Assembly (NCBI RefSeq): GCF_019925205.1
Contig: NC_083566.1
Span: forward strand, 13,330,001 to 13,394,000
DNA from: Metopolophium dirhodum
Taxonomy: Eukaryota; Arthropoda; Insecta; Hemiptera; Aphididae
Reading direction: 5' to 3'
Length of the DNA stretch: 64,000 nucleotides
Shown: positions 1 through 13,343 of the stretch, piece after piece
Layout of the letters: every line of letters starts with the position of its first letter
How positions within the stretch are numbered: position 1 is the first letter of the stretch
Position numbers and translations under genes: made by a program
The notes under the pieces: model-generated
The model's database searches: none
What the model was told of the DNA's origin: nothing
What the model saw: the letters and a program-made list of their open reading frames with translations, nothing else

Positions 1-726
1 AATAAAATAAAATAAAATAAAATATACTAATATATTAACTATTATATATTTGTACATTATTTTCTCAGGTAGTATTATTAAATTAGATGACTAAGTTCGA
101 TTTTGTTGATAAAATTCTTTAATTTTCTGGATGTCACGAGAATGGTGAAAGTATACCATATTGGGTATTCGGCAAGGGCGCCCATAGGGTAATTTTAAGG
201 GGTTAGATTGACAAAAAGTAACTAGATTCCAAAACCTATTTATAGCATATTATATCGATGCTAGGTTTGTATTTCTTGAAAGTCAGTGGTGTACGCAGGG
301 ATTATTAAATGGCGGAGGGGGGGGGGGGGGGTAAATTATATTTTTATTTAGTCCAGTCTAATAATTTCAGACGTTTAGGTGAGGTGTTTGAAAATATATG
401 TACAACTTCGACTACTCAACTTTTTTAGTAGAAAAAATACTCTGATCATAAACTTTGATGGAGGTTTTTGGAAGCAAATTGGATCTAGTTGGTACTCTTG
501 AAATTACTTTTAAAATTCTCAGTACCTACTTTTATAAATAATCGGGAAAAACAAAAATAAATAAATGAAAATTTGTTAAAATTGTTTGGTAACATTCGTT
601 TTTGGACCGTTCTCGCTTGGATTGTATTTGATTAATTTTAGTTTTTTTTCTAAGAACGTCAATAAAACATTATTCGTTCAGTAAAACAGCTTAAAAATGT
701 AATACGTAAGTTTTTTTTATATTAGT
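1..726. repeat. Direct duplication, copy 1 (partner 4713-5438)
   Basis: This block is repeated 4712 bp downstream with near-perfect identity. The differences I see are one G in the GCAGGGATT context and one T in a T-run. Both copies start in an AAAT-type microsatellite and carry the same 15-G run, which follows a CAGTGGTGTACGCAGG sequence that resembles hAT-type termini. From about 440 onward the block is a decayed piece of the GATTCTGAGCG family (compare 31300-31680). Copy 1 stops abruptly where the palindrome at 731 begins, while copy 2 runs on into the rest of the decayed element. The left edge lies at or beyond the window start. Confidence 0.92.
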
Positions 727-730
727 CATT

Positions 731-1231
731 AAAAAAAAATTTTAAAAACACACTTTTCCATAAAAACATTTAAAAAAAAATTTTAAAAATTGCACTAAAA
801 AGACAAAAATAATTCTCTGTACTTAAAAATAATGAAAAATTTATTGATGAAAAATTTAAAAGTGTGTGGTGCTCATACACTTGACATATATTCCCAGTCA
901 CTATCTTATAAACATGATTGAACAAAGAAGTGTATGTGAGACTTTCCTTGGCTTTTAAATTTTTCATCAGTAAATTTTTCATTATTTTGCTCTTATACTT
1001 GACATATACTGCCAGTCACTATCTTATAAACAGGATTGAACAAAGAAGTGTATGTGAGACTTAGCTCGGCTTTTAATGTTTTGTATGATGCACCACACAC
1101 TTTTAAATTTTTCATCAATAAATTTTTCATTATTTTTAAGTACAGAGAATTATTTTTGTCTTTTTAGTGCAATTTTTAAAATTTTTTTTTAAATGTTTTT
1201 ATGGAAAAGTGTGTTTTTAAAATTTTTTTTT
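731..1231. mobile_element. Foldback/MITE-like element with perfect 142-bp arms
   Basis: The left arm (731-872) and right arm (1090-1231) are exact inverted repeats of about 142 bp. The 217-bp centre carries two imperfect direct repeats of about 90 bp, at 876-965 and 994-1080. Both contain the words CAGTCACTATCTTATAAACA and GAACAAAGAAGTGTATGTGAGACT. A short TTTTAAATTTTTCATCA-type piece of the arm also recurs inside the centre at 953-988. It has no coding capacity. Perfect arms imply a recent origin or recent gene conversion. It sits exactly where duplication copy 1 stops matching copy 2. I could not identify a target-site duplication because the ends are A/T runs. Confidence 0.85.
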
Positions 1232-4200
1232 TTATTTTTTATTTTCTACTTTTTAGTTGAAAGTAAATATTTTTATTAAACGTTTAAGAAATATGTTATC
1301 CGGTGTTTTCGGTACCTATATCAGAATACCGGTATAATGTTATTTGGTAATAATTACCGTTGTTACCATAGATATTATAATAATGGATAGGACACGCCTA
1401 TACTTGCTTCGTAAGAGGTTGCGGTTTTTTTTTGGGGAAGAGAGAAAGTTCAATATCTGCGAGAGATATTACGGCGACGTCGTGGGGACAATCCTTTTTT
1501 TTTTTTTTGGTCCATGTCCCAAAATGACAACGGATTATTGTATTGTCATCCAAGACCAAGGTCTATACCAATTTTCAGAATTTTTCATCTTCAAAAAGTG
1601 CCTCAAATCGAGCGCGCAAGATTTGATCACAGACAGACGTGAAACCAAACTTAAGAAAAGTGTTAAAAATCAAAATTATCCCTTTTTTGTTGTTATTAAT
1701 CCATATATAACTATCTCGTTTAATTACTATAAGGAATTTTCAATATAAATTGTTTAATATAAGTCATGCATAAAATAAAATAAATAACAGATTTAGTTCC
1801 TAGCCCACATTGACCTCATAGCCTACAGATATGTATCATAATTCATAATATAATCTGTGGCATAGCCCGTTATTCACGTATTTATGAAATTGTATAATAA
1901 TTTTAAAAAAAAGTCATAAATATTTAATAGGTAATAATATGAATTTGTTGATACCACATTACCACCGCACAGATAGGATTTCGATATAATAACATGGTAA
2001 TAATATAAAAAATACATTTAAAAAAATCAATTTAATCTGAACGACCTAAAAATCGTTCAAGTCTTTAAAAATATGAATTTCATTCACGTTCACGTTTTAT
2101 TTGTTATAACTAAAACAAACGGGTTTCTTTCAAATACTGCATTACCACGGGATCAACCACGTGTATTTGTGGTGTGCGCAGTTGTACTTGCTGATTGACT
2201 GCTGGACATGGAAGACGTGTTGGGACTTTTTGTTGATGTCGCATGCATGGGCGTGGTTAGTTAGAACTGGTAGGATATCGACGACGTTGTCTGAGTTCCT
2301 AAAAGACAGTATATAGGTAGGTTACCATCGCATGGTGTATAAATAGCAGGAGACTGTCGTGGTTTGGTACATGTTGTATGATTGTGGGATGGATTTCACC
2401 GTATTTGACTCGACGTGAAATATAAAATGCGGGAGCAATAGCTTTTGGTGTGAGTGAGTGACTTACATGAGAAGCACTCTACTGAAGCTATATAATTGTT
2501 GGAAGATCGACGAAACAGTTTATCGAACTCGACGATCGCCATGTGGACAGTGGCGCCTAAGGGGGGTTCAAGGTGGTTCAATTTTACCAGGCATATTTAG
2601 GGTGGGGTGTCATCAGCAGGGCTAGGATTTGTATGAAATAAAAAATGGTAAAATATGCATTTTATTTACCAAAATATGCAAAAATATGCATTTAAATTTG
2701 TAAAAGATAAACACAAAAATATAGTTACAAAAAAAAATATTTATTTGTTGAAATACATCAGTGATTGTCTGTTTGTCTAAATATAATATAATTGAAAAAA
2801 AAAACAAAATAATCAGTGTCCAGAATTTATGTGTTCGTCATTTTCCGAACAGTTTACTGTAAACGCCGATGTTGGTAATTTCAAAACGGAATTTTATTGA
2901 TCTCAGTGGTATATTGATATTATAATATTATTTTATTATTACGACGTGAAGGATAATAATAAACAATAATCGCACACGCCGGGGAGAAATAATGAAAAAT
3001 CATGACGTGCAGTTTTTTTTATGCCATCAACTGATATAAATATGTAAATGTGATATCGGAATAAATACGAACGTCTAACAGCACATGTATTTTCGCGATG
3101 ATATTACAACATAGCAGTTTATTATGGTACAGACGTAAAGCAGAAAAGGTAATGGTGAGCAGAAAAGAAACTACGTACATCGAATAGGTAGGTTAACCTT
3201 AACAATAATCGAAACCGTATGTTAAGTACCTACACATTATTCCGTCGATGCAAATGATGCGATACATTATATTATTATTGTTGTACAAACTATTCTATAT
3301 TATTGCTGTTATTATTGTTACACTGTTGTTAGTTGATATACCATTGTATTATTAGAAACGTTTTAATAAACGGAAAACCCGTGTTACGAAATAATTAATA
3401 TCAACGGAAAACAATTTCCGTTGTTTCGGTCCGTAAAATATTATTCGGGATAAGATTAATTACACCGTGATATTGTACCTATAGTAAATAATTAACAGTT
3501 TCTGGGAGTGGATGCAGTGTTATTATAATATTATTGTAATTATTATTATACATATTCGCAGTAAACTATAGGACTCTGCTCGGTACAATGCACGGCATAA
3601 TATTATAGTACACTGAATTATACGAGCCAACGTTTACCCTCAGAATGGTCCCAACTATTTTGTCCCCCGTGATCTTTATTTGTTGATTCACCAGCACAGT
3701 CTTGATTTGCGAAATCTCTCTGTCGGAGCCTTTTCAAACAACAACGCAACGGGAACAGATTGAAATGAAACACAATTATTGTATCCGACTGCATTATAGT
3801 TTTATGATAACGACCGTGCCAGTGGCGCAACCAGAATTTTTTTAAGGGGGAGGGGGGGGGGGTTCGTACTTGTTGGAACGTTTCGAAACGTTTTTCATAC
3901 TAAATGGGAAGTATTATAGGTATGGCCCAAGGCGGGGGGGAGGGTCTGGAGCCGGGGACCCCTCCCACCCGGGTTGACCGGGCCACCTAGGTCGATAATA
4001 CAATATATTGAATGGTATGTGATACGTCTATACCACGACTTTCTTTCAATTCTATATTGTTATTAAATCAGAATTTTTGGTCGTCCGTCGCTCCACGTGA
4101 CCGTAACTGCAGCCAAGCGCTTGCCGAACCACCAGAGGGTCTCGCGCGACAACGATGACCGAGCGCGCTACACCCGCAAACCCTTCGCGCCGTGGGTGGT

Positions 4201-4712
4201 CGGAGAACGTGCGTGGGTGACACACCGCTGGGCACCGTCAGTGATCTTTCTCGTAAATTCTTACTTTGCGTCGACGTCATCCTGTCCAACACGTCCTTAT
4301 TACTATTGATATTACATATCATAATATTTTAATGATGATTTCTGATATTTCGATTCGTATTATTTTGTACCCGATTTATACTTTTAACTTTTAAGTGACA
4401 CGGCCTATACCAAGTACCTATATTAAATTTCATGATATTGCTATTAAGTTAACTTATTTTACTCATTACTGTAAGTATTACGGTAGGTTGATTTAATTTT
4501 TGCAGAAAACATTGGACTTATCATATTTATTAATATTTAATTACTATTCGCAGCCAGGTGAATGAAATATCTATGATAACTAACAACTTTCCTTTTTTTT
4601 TTTTAAGGCATCAGCTGTGTGGTTATTACTTTATTAGCCAGCGTTACAATATTTGCATTGGAAATAGGTTGAATTTACATTAGATTTCTTTAAATAAAAT
4701 AAAATAAAATAA
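1232..4712. other. Non-coding spacer between the duplicated blocks
   Basis: No gene is recognised. The longest open frame (1344-1748, plus) has a low-complexity, phenylalanine-rich translation with no family I know. A TATA-like word (GTGTATAAATAGC, about 2336-2348) sits in a relatively GC-rich stretch at 2160-2600, but no convincing exon follows. AGGGCTAGGATTTGTATGAA at about 2620, followed by repeated ATATGCA words, resembles a decayed transposon end. A CAGTGGCGCAACCAG-type terminus followed by a G-run lies at 3819-3860. Confidence 0.6.
4077..4300. other. GC/CpG-rich island, unassigned
   Basis: This stretch is much richer in G+C and CpG than the surrounding AT-rich DNA and contains words such as CGCGCGACAACG and CCTTCGCGCCGTGG. 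Both strands hold short open frames (4097-4309 plus, 4068-4322 minus), but neither translation resembles a family I know and the pair are probably mutual shadows. It could be a promoter or first exon, or the remnant of a GC-rich mobile element. Confidence 0.35.
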
Positions 4713-5438
4713 AATAAAATAAAATAAAATAAAATATACTAATATATTAACTATTATATATTTGTACATTATTTTCTCAGGTAGTATTATTAAATTAGAT
4801 GACTAAGTTCGATTTTGTTGATAAAATTCTTTAATTTTCTGGATGTCACGAGAATGGTGAAAGTATACCATATTGGGTATTCGGCAAGGGCGCCCATAGG
4901 GTAATTTTAAGGGGTTAGATTGACAAAAAGTAACTAGATTCCAAAACCTATTTATAGCATATTATATCGATGCTAGGTTTGTATTTCTTGAAAGTCAGTG
5001 GTGTACGCAGGATTATTAAATGGCGGAGGGGGGGGGGGGGGGTAAATTATATTTTTATTTAGTCCAGTCTAATAATTTCAGACGTTTAGGTGAGGTGTTT
5101 GAAAATATATGTACAACTTCGACTACTCAACTTTTTTAGTAGAAAAAATACTCTGATCATAAACTTTGATGGAGGTTTTTGGAAGCAAATTGGATCTAGT
5201 TGGTACTCTTGAAATTACTTTTAAAATTCTCAGTACCTACTTTTATAAATAATCGGGAAAAACAAAAATAAATAAATGAAAATTTGTTAAAATTGTTTGG
5301 TAACATTCGTTTTTGGACCGTTCTCGCTTGGATTGTATTTGATTAATTTTAGTTTTTTTTTCTAAGAACGTCAATAAAACATTATTCGTTCAGTAAAACA
5401 GCTTAAAAATGTAATACGTAAGTTTTTTTTATATTAGT
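4713..5438. repeat. Direct duplication, copy 2 (partner 1-726)
   Basis: This is the second copy of the block at 1-726, preceded by a longer AAAT microsatellite (about 4692-4735). Its right edge is seamless: the decayed GATTCTGAGCG-family element that starts about 5150 continues to about 5640. Copy 2 therefore looks like the parental arrangement and copy 1 the derived one. Confidence 0.92.
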
Positions 5439-5640
5439 TATTTAAAAATATTAACGATACCTAGGTTAAAGACACGATTATTTTTTATAAATATTTAAAT
5501 TTCAAATGTTGACAAAACTACAATTATTTTGTAAGTAAAAATGTATAAAATATTAAATTTGTATAGCTATGGCTTAAAAATTGAATAGAAGACCTTTTAT
5601 ACAAGTAGGTAGTTCATACTTTTACTAAATAATTACTGAT
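5150..5640 (+). repeat. Decayed GATTCTGAGCG-family copy (body only)
   Basis: It aligns by eye with the body of the family at 31300-32400. It shares CTAGTTGGTACT, then TTTTAGTTTTTTTTTCTA with CAATAAAA, then TAGGTTA, then a TTTATAA..ATTTAAA..TTTGACA block, then GTAAAAATGTATAAAAT. The terminal motif is not preserved. Part of it is duplicated at 440-726. Confidence 0.6.
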
Positions 5641-8600
5641 CATTTTAAGAAAATTGGTATACCTTGTTTACTAGTTAAAGACTTGATAAATATTTTTTAA
5701 AAAAGTAATAATTATAATACGAGAGAGGGAGGCTTCAGCCTATTAGACACTTAGACCCCCTGCAAAAGTATATGGTATCAAGTGTGGTATCAAACATTTA
5801 AGTTTTAATACCACAGAATAGATGATTAGTACTAAGAATTATTATCATATCAATTATTTACAATGGATTTTTGGTGAGCAAGTGGCACTTTACGTTGTTT
5901 AAATCTAGCAATATCTGACACATGCAACATTCAATCTATACGAAACTGTACTGGCATCAAGTATGAGTGTTTTTTTAATACCCTAAACGACAGAATGTAA
6001 TATTTGATTCAATAAAACGTGTTTGCCCTGGATCATAGATTACTAAATTAATATTACTTTGTCCAACAAGATGAGTAGATCGGCATGACTCCTAATTACT
6101 TTTATGGAATTATTTTATGCAGTTGTTGATGGATTATCGATTATATGTTCTACATGGCCATACAGAGATTCGTCATCAGAAGCTTATCAACTCTTGTATG
6201 TGCTATTAGGTATTAAATAACCTGCATTTATTTTAGCAACACATCTGCACGCAGAGTATTTAGCATAAGTTTACATCTATGTAAACTTATTCAATTTCAA
6301 ATATTGATTTAGTTGAAGCCATGTCGCTGGCAGATAATGTATCTAATGTATTAAAACATAATTATTATCAGAAATAATTCGGATGAATAATTTAAAAAAG
6401 GTGATTAAGTAAGTGGGTACCACTATGCTGTACAGTAGTTGTCGAGCATGTCGTTGTAATGGATGTGTTATATTTGAATTCAATGATTAATCATTGTATA
6501 CGAATAACGATTCTGAGCGGCGAAATTATGTCAGCCTAGCATACGTCTTGTATAAATAATCAAATTTAATAGTTAAACAAATATTAATAAAAATCGAAAA
6601 TATCTCATGGCTATAAATAGTTACTCTATTCCCGGTAAACTTTTTCTTTTCGGTAGAGGTATAAAAACTTGTTGGAAAACTTCTATTAAGATTTTTAATG
6701 TTAGCTATGAAAAGAAAAACTTTTATGGATTTCTAACTGGAAAATAATTTATGAAATTTAAAAAAAAATATCTTTGCTATAATAGTTCAAAAAGAGTTAA
6801 AATTGTTTAAAAATTGTACCATGCATGGAAAATAGGGGCAAAATATTTTAGTTATGAGCAAAAGGAAAAGGTAAATCAACCCTCCCCCCTCCTTGTGGGT
6901 AATTCCTGGCTACGCCATTGCGTGGAACTGCATTGGTACTTTTACTAAAGTTGAATTTTGAATGAATTTCTGGGAGTAGGTATAATAAGGGTATAAGGTA
7001 TTCGATATTGTGTCTGTAAAATGGTTAGGGAGAATGGACGACGAGCGTCACCTGCGTACAGCCTGCAGTGCTGGAAGATTATGTGCTCCAGTGACTTGTG
7101 AAAAAAACTAATTTAGAACTTTTGTTATTAATTTGTAAAGTATTTTCCGACGTTTAATGAGTTTCATATGAAAGTGGCACGCGTGGATCTGTTTCAGCAT
7201 AGACCGGTCGTGGCTCCGTTCCACAGTTCACGTATTATATTGATTTGTCGTTTCCTGGATTCAAAGTTTACCATGTAAAAGTATTGTATGAACTTGGCCA
7301 AAATATAGTTATATTAAATCGAGTTTATCATTAATGTATTAAAATATTATTTTTGTGTCTGTGCGTAAACAATACCTATAGTCCTTACTCCTTTACCTAT
7401 ATAGAATTATACATATACAATCGATTATTAATCACGTGCATTAATTTAATATTCAAGTGTGTTTGGAAGACATTTTGAATGTCTAGACGAAACACTTCAT
7501 ATTTGCCTAACATTACAGACACACGTTCGAAAGTGGTGTAACGTAGGGATAGTGGCGCAGAGCACTATATGTAGTATGTTTATATAGGCCACAGAGGAAA
7601 GACTAACTAATTTTTTTTTATGTGACAGTGGCCGAACTCTGATTTTTCAAAATCAATTCACAACGGAAACAACGTAACGTTGAGCACACATATTTGTTTG
7701 CTATATGTAAGTGCCACTGTGGTGCCAGGTGGTAAATGACGAGAAAGCAACAGGAATCTTACTCGATAAGTTACCCACATCGGACAATATTTATTTGATT
7801 GATACAAAATATAATATGTAAACGAAAAATTATTATTTAGGATATAGAAAAATTAAGTTTACACAAACTAAACCTCATATACTTATGGTATAATATGCAT
7901 AATGTTACAACATTTATAACGTATAATATAAAAACATTTAAAACTCAATAAAATAGGCGGGGTCCTAATTACCCTGACACGCCATACGGTCAATCAGTTG
8001 GTTTCTACCGTAATTGGTACTACGCATAATATTCTGGACTTCATGCTGTGAATTGTTATGAAAAGTAGAATGGACCGCAGTTCAACGGTGTATATCAATA
8101 GTTCTCACACGGAAGAAGGCAGACAAAAGGAAACCGCAGGCCGAGGTTCACCTACGATGAAATTAGCCATCGAACTAGTTAAGACTTCTACGATGAAGGC
8201 ATGTAGCCATAGGCAAACTTAAGGGATATAGGGTCACCTAAATTTGAGAAACAATACGATGCACGTACCTATTGTAATTTATGTATGTATCTACATAAAT
8301 TAATCCTTGGCCAACAGGGTCAAGTCATGTGAAGCGAAAACAGTTGACCTCTGCTGCAGGTTAGTTTAAACAAGAAAGAAAACAATGTGGGTGTAGCTTA
8401 ATTGTCTACTTGCAATTTTAAAATGTTGTGTGACTGTAGTTTTATTATTGAAATGTTCCAAAAATATATAATATGATGACTGTGAAACATCGGAAAAATA
8501 TATCTCGTGGCTAACGCCAGTATACAATAGGTATAGAAAATAGAAAAGTCATGTAAAAAACTGTTCGTTGAGTATATCAGGTCAACTCAGGTACATCAGG

Positions 8601-10575
8601 TACTCAGGTCAGTATTACTCGTTAGGATATAAAATAGAAATATATAAAATAATATAATATTTTACACTGTAAAATTACTGTAATTAATAATATATTATTT
8701 CCATTAACCGCAATCGTGTAAAAAATCAAACCGTGCGAAATAGTAATGACAGAGACTAGAAAACTGAATGATGTTGTGCACGTCTCATTGTTGATGAAAC
8801 GGACGTGATTTAAATTTTCAACTATTATTATGCCGTTCATCCCCCCCACCTCAATCAAAGGCACAAGTAAAATACATTGACGAATGTACCGGTGCAAAAA
8901 TGTTGTATCTAATAATTATTTGTGTTATAAGAGATTTGTGTTATTCTTTCTATTGAAAAGCAGCAATTTGATTTTTATATAATATTTTCATAAGAAGTAA
9001 AAATACATTTTTTTACATGATGCGGACGTATACTACTTGGAGTTTCATGCAGATGTCATTACTTTGTATTTACCTAATTAATTCAAAGTCGCTGGAGTTT
9101 TGTTGTTTGAATATAAGCTAATATTTAGGGTGTTTTGTTATACAGAAAAAAACTTTACTTTAAAAAAGGGCACTTGGTGCTTTTGAATTGTAATAATTAT
9201 TGATCGCTTTCCCTATTAATTATACTTGTACCGTGTTATTAGGCGCGTACGCTCGGTGGCCGTTTTGGATTTGAATAGAATTTCGTTTGTTCGATTTAAT
9301 TACATCACATTTTAACCTGTTGCCCTGAAGGCTGCGTGCCTGAAATCGAAACAGAATGTTATTGTAATAATCGTAGTATTGTCCGAATGAATTAATGTAT
9401 ATTATAATAACAACGTTCGGTGGTGACTATTTTGTATTTTGTAATCGTGGATTATTATTTATTGGCAATATGCCAATATCGTGTTGTTTTGCCACGAGAT
9501 ATGCCAATATTATAGACGTATAGGATACATTTGACTTATGTCAATTACCGAAGTAAATGTTGGATTCAAATGTTCAATGCGTTATACAATATTATACGCC
9601 ACCACTGTACTATAATCATATTATTAATTCATATGTTTGCAGCAAGCAGCGTTGAAAAAAGTATCAGGAGTGAACAAATATATTGATTCTATATAATATG
9701 CACATAAAAAAGCAATAAATTCGTTTAATAATATCCTAGAACCTCGTAAAAGCAGAGATCAAAGTACGAATAGGAACTACGCAGAAGGTCTTTGTCGGTA
9801 TACACTTATATGCGTTTCCTTCCCGAGAGAATAATATATAGAATTCACTTTTTATTCCTTCGAAATCTGTATTAAAATATATTTGATTACTTTAAAATGT
9901 GCTTGAACTTTTTATGTTAACCTGTTTACGTGTTACCCGTGGACCAATCAAATATGTTACACAGCAACTTTATATTGGGTTAAATTATTACTTTACGACA
10001 TTCACATTTCTAATATAGTTTTTTTTTTTTTATTATACGATAAATCACAAGCTTGAGTGAGTTATATTGCCGTGTCGATCATTATTTAAATACATATACA
10101 CATAATTGCCTATATACAATATATTACATGTTTAAAATATTGTTAATTTAAAACACACTACCTACTTATTTTTAAAATAAAATTTTATATTGAAAACCTC
10201 ATGTTGACCACGTCTCCGAATTGGTTCCCATGTTAACTTCAATAGCCAGTGTCAATATCCAATTTATACACACACATCAACCAAACTAATAACTACATAT
10301 ATTTTAAAAGTTTATTGATCGGAATTATTATAGTTTCCACTTTCCATTATGTACAATGTTTTGCTGATTGTTTGATATTCAATTGTTTGCCCTATTACAG
10401 TATCTATGTGCGCAACACAAAAAAGTGAGATCACTTTTTTAAAAGATTAAAATACCTACATAATATAATTTATTAAGTTTTGATTTTCACGATTGGATTT
10501 ATTTTTACAACTTCATGTTAAATTATTATTGTTCCTCATAATGTCATTTCCTGTTAAACAAAGATAATATGTATA
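5641..10575. other. Non-coding stretch with repeat fragments
   Basis: No gene is recognised. Noted items are the minus-strand tail of the GATTCTGAGCG family at 6411-6545, a terminus-like ATGGCGTAGCCAGGAATTACC sequence (reverse strand) at 6896-6922 next to a C-run, and moderately GC-rich unique sequence at 7030-7260 and 9240-9360. The longest open frame (8622-8897, minus) has no recognisable product. Confidence 0.55.
6411..6545 (-). repeat. GATTCTGAGCG-family tail fragment
   Basis: On the plus strand it reads through CTGTACAGTAG, then TGTAATGGATG, TTTGAATTCAATGATTAATC and ATAACGATTCTGAGCGG. That is the reverse complement of the 3' tail of the family (compare 32497-32621). The sequence after the terminal motif (6546-6880) may be a decayed body. 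Confidence 0.75.
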
Positions 10576-11016
10576 GGGTGTAACTGGAAGACTTAACAAA
10601 AAAAAATAAAAATAATGATGCCACTTACACGTATGGCAAAAATTAAAAAGTGATACCTATGGTTAATAAAATATAATTTGAGAAATATACTCATGTTAGG
10701 AAATTACAATAATTATATTATGAAAATAGTTATTAGGTTCGTTCTTAATTTATTAATTTACTCAAACAAATATTGAGATTTAAAAAAATTCTAAAAAATA
10801 AACTATTTGACTTTGATAAATGTTTTTACTATCAACATTTTCTTATAATCAGATTACAAATTGGTTATTTTAAATTTTTCAGTATTAAAAATAACAATTT
10901 GTGTTATATTATACGTGTAGCGCAAGTGACTATAAATTATATTATATAAAAAAAATTAAAATATTGATTAGAATAAAAGTTATCTCACCCGTCAGGTCTT
11001 CCTGTTACACGCCCAG
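10576..11016. mobile_element. MITE-like element with imperfect TIRs and 7-bp flanking repeat
   Basis: The left end reads GGGTGTAACTGGAAGACTT. The right end, reverse-complemented, reads CTGGGCGTGTAACAGGAAGACC, so the ends are imperfect inverted repeats. The element is about 441 bp, AT-rich and without coding capacity. It is flanked by ATGTATA on both sides (10569-10575 and 11017-11023), consistent with a target-site duplication. The class is not certain. Confidence 0.6.
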
Positions 11017-13250
11017 ATGTATATACAAAAGTATAAATATTTTTCAATTAACATTTTATTTTATCTGAGTAAAGGTATAAAGCATACCATACCTATTTTA
11101 TATTATGGCCGGTCTATAATGATTAATATGAGGTATACCTATATAGGTAGTAAATCCTAATTTAATAGACAATATAGGTAGTTATTTATTAGTTGGAACT
11201 GTAAATGGGTTCGTTAGGCACTTACCCGTAAAAAAAAAAACTGGAAAAAAAAACTGGAAACCAATTTGGGAATACCCCGCAAAATAGACCTAGGACCAGT
11301 TCAGATATTTCGGAACCAACTGAAATACTACCGTTAGTACCTAGATAATACTATATTACGAATTACCTACTATTATTATTGTTTAGGTACGTTAGTATTG
11401 AGAATTTGAGAGTGACCCAAACTATTTCACGTGTTAATAACGCGACTCAAGCTCATTGCTCATGTAGCGCAATAGGATTTAACTATTTTGTATACTATGT
11501 GTAATATTTGAAGTGGTGTCACTACAGCGGGACACTCACATCTCTTCGTACAAGCATAACATATCTTTTATGTTTAACATAAATTTCATTTATTGCACTG
11601 TTTATGTGTACACGTAGTTTATGATTTATGTATATATATATATATTATATACGGATTGAAAATATATTCTTTTATACTAAAAAAAAGTATGTGTAAACCT
11701 TAAGTGAACTGTGATGTTTTTATATTGTACAATAAATTGATACCTCGTAAGTCGCTATACCTATATGGTAAGTGTTTTTTTATGTTTAAATGTTTTCGTA
11801 CGCTGTAGGTACGCGTTTTGTGGTATACTATAATATGTTCTGTCCATTGTTCAATTAAAATGAAACGCATGCTTTATATTGTAAACATATTACTGTGCAT
11901 TCCAACTAATATCAGTGATTTGTAATATATTTTAATAAGTTGATATTCAAAGAATTGCCGAGAGTGGCTATTCCGAAGATAATATGCGAAACAATACATA
12001 CTATTTTCTATAAGATTTATGATAGGTAAAATACTATATGGTGGAATTGGAATAATTAAGTTACTAAGCTGGTGGAATATTATGCCGCTCAATTTTGATC
12101 GATGTTATTAGTTATTAATTACTTATTGTACTATTCGTTGTCAGCCGTTCCGATGTAATCTCGTTTGCGGAATTATTAATAATACGAACGGTAACAATAA
12201 TATTTATTATTGATGTATTTCATTACTTTAACTATATTGTCTGTCGAAAGTACAACGTTTTCATTTGTGTTATTTCAATATGATGAGAATTATATACAAT
12301 AATAATATTATATCTATACAGCTTACTATTTCCGATGGGCAAGTGGTGTAATTTGAGTTTTCTAATAAGTTTGCCAATCAGGTCAAATTTTTTTTCATTG
12401 CGGGCTATTTTTTTTTCATTAATTTCTTCTATTAGCAGCAGCTATTATACATATACTGGTGAAAATTCCATTAAAAGTCTCTTGGATAGTATTTTTTTTG
12501 GAATCACTACAAATGTACCGTGTATACGTAATAACTTTATTCGAAACGTTTACCATAATATTATTATGTTTTAAAATTTTATATTTTGAGATATCTTAAC
12601 TCGGAGGTTTCGTTTGTAAAATAATAATGCCAGGCGTAGGAAGTTATTTCTTGTCATACTTTAACTGGCAATAGGTTACATACAATACTTTACGCATGAA
12701 AAAAAAAAACAGAAAATCTGGAAAGCTATATCATCAACTCAAAAACCAAAGATTTTCACGGATTTTTTTTTGTAACTATTATTCCTAACTCGTTAATATA
12801 TACCTACTTGGGTTCTAAAACGAAAAAAAGGCCCCCCCCTGGTTAAGTAGGTCCCCTGATACCTATACCAAAAAACGCGGTAAGAGATAACACCAATCTT
12901 CCCAGCTATCGCGTTTGTCTCGCGGCAAATTTAGATTCAGATAGTTTGCTTCTTAACCTGTTCTTAATAGTTAATATACTTTATACTAAAAAAAGAATGT
13001 AAACTACAGGGAACCGGCCCATCGGGAAAACTCGTGGCGTCTCGCCAGCCCAATTGGTTTTGACAACAATCATCAATGTTATTGAATCAAAATTACAAAT
13101 TGTGATTACGTGACAAGGTGACAATTAATTAATACTTTTTTTTTTTTGGAAATTGACGACGCCACGGTAACTGCTTACACATTACTACCGTGACGCTACT
13201 ATCGTTTATTCGACAATCACAAATACAATGAAAATAAAACTATTAACAAG
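11017..13250. other. Non-coding stretch
   Basis: No gene is recognised. It holds a short TA microsatellite (about 11630-11650), poly-A runs and a small hairpin (CACGGTA..TACCGTG, about 13163-13193). Open frames at 11874-12092 (minus) and 12335-12574 (plus) have no family resemblance. Confidence 0.5.
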
Positions 13251-13343
13251 TCGAGCGTCGCTCGTTTCCAAAAAAAGGAGAGGGCTCTATCCCTCTAATT
13301 TCCACCTTCGGTGCACAATACTATTTATTATCTTAATTAAGTG

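Noticed and set aside
1344..1748. 134-codon open frame
   Set aside because: Phenylalanine- and lysine-rich translation from T/A runs with no recognisable family.
1..5438. LTR retrotransposon bounded by the direct repeats
   Set aside because: The repeats lack TG...CA ends, and no gag-pol, primer-binding site or polypurine tract lies between them. Copy 2 ends inside a continuous older repeat.
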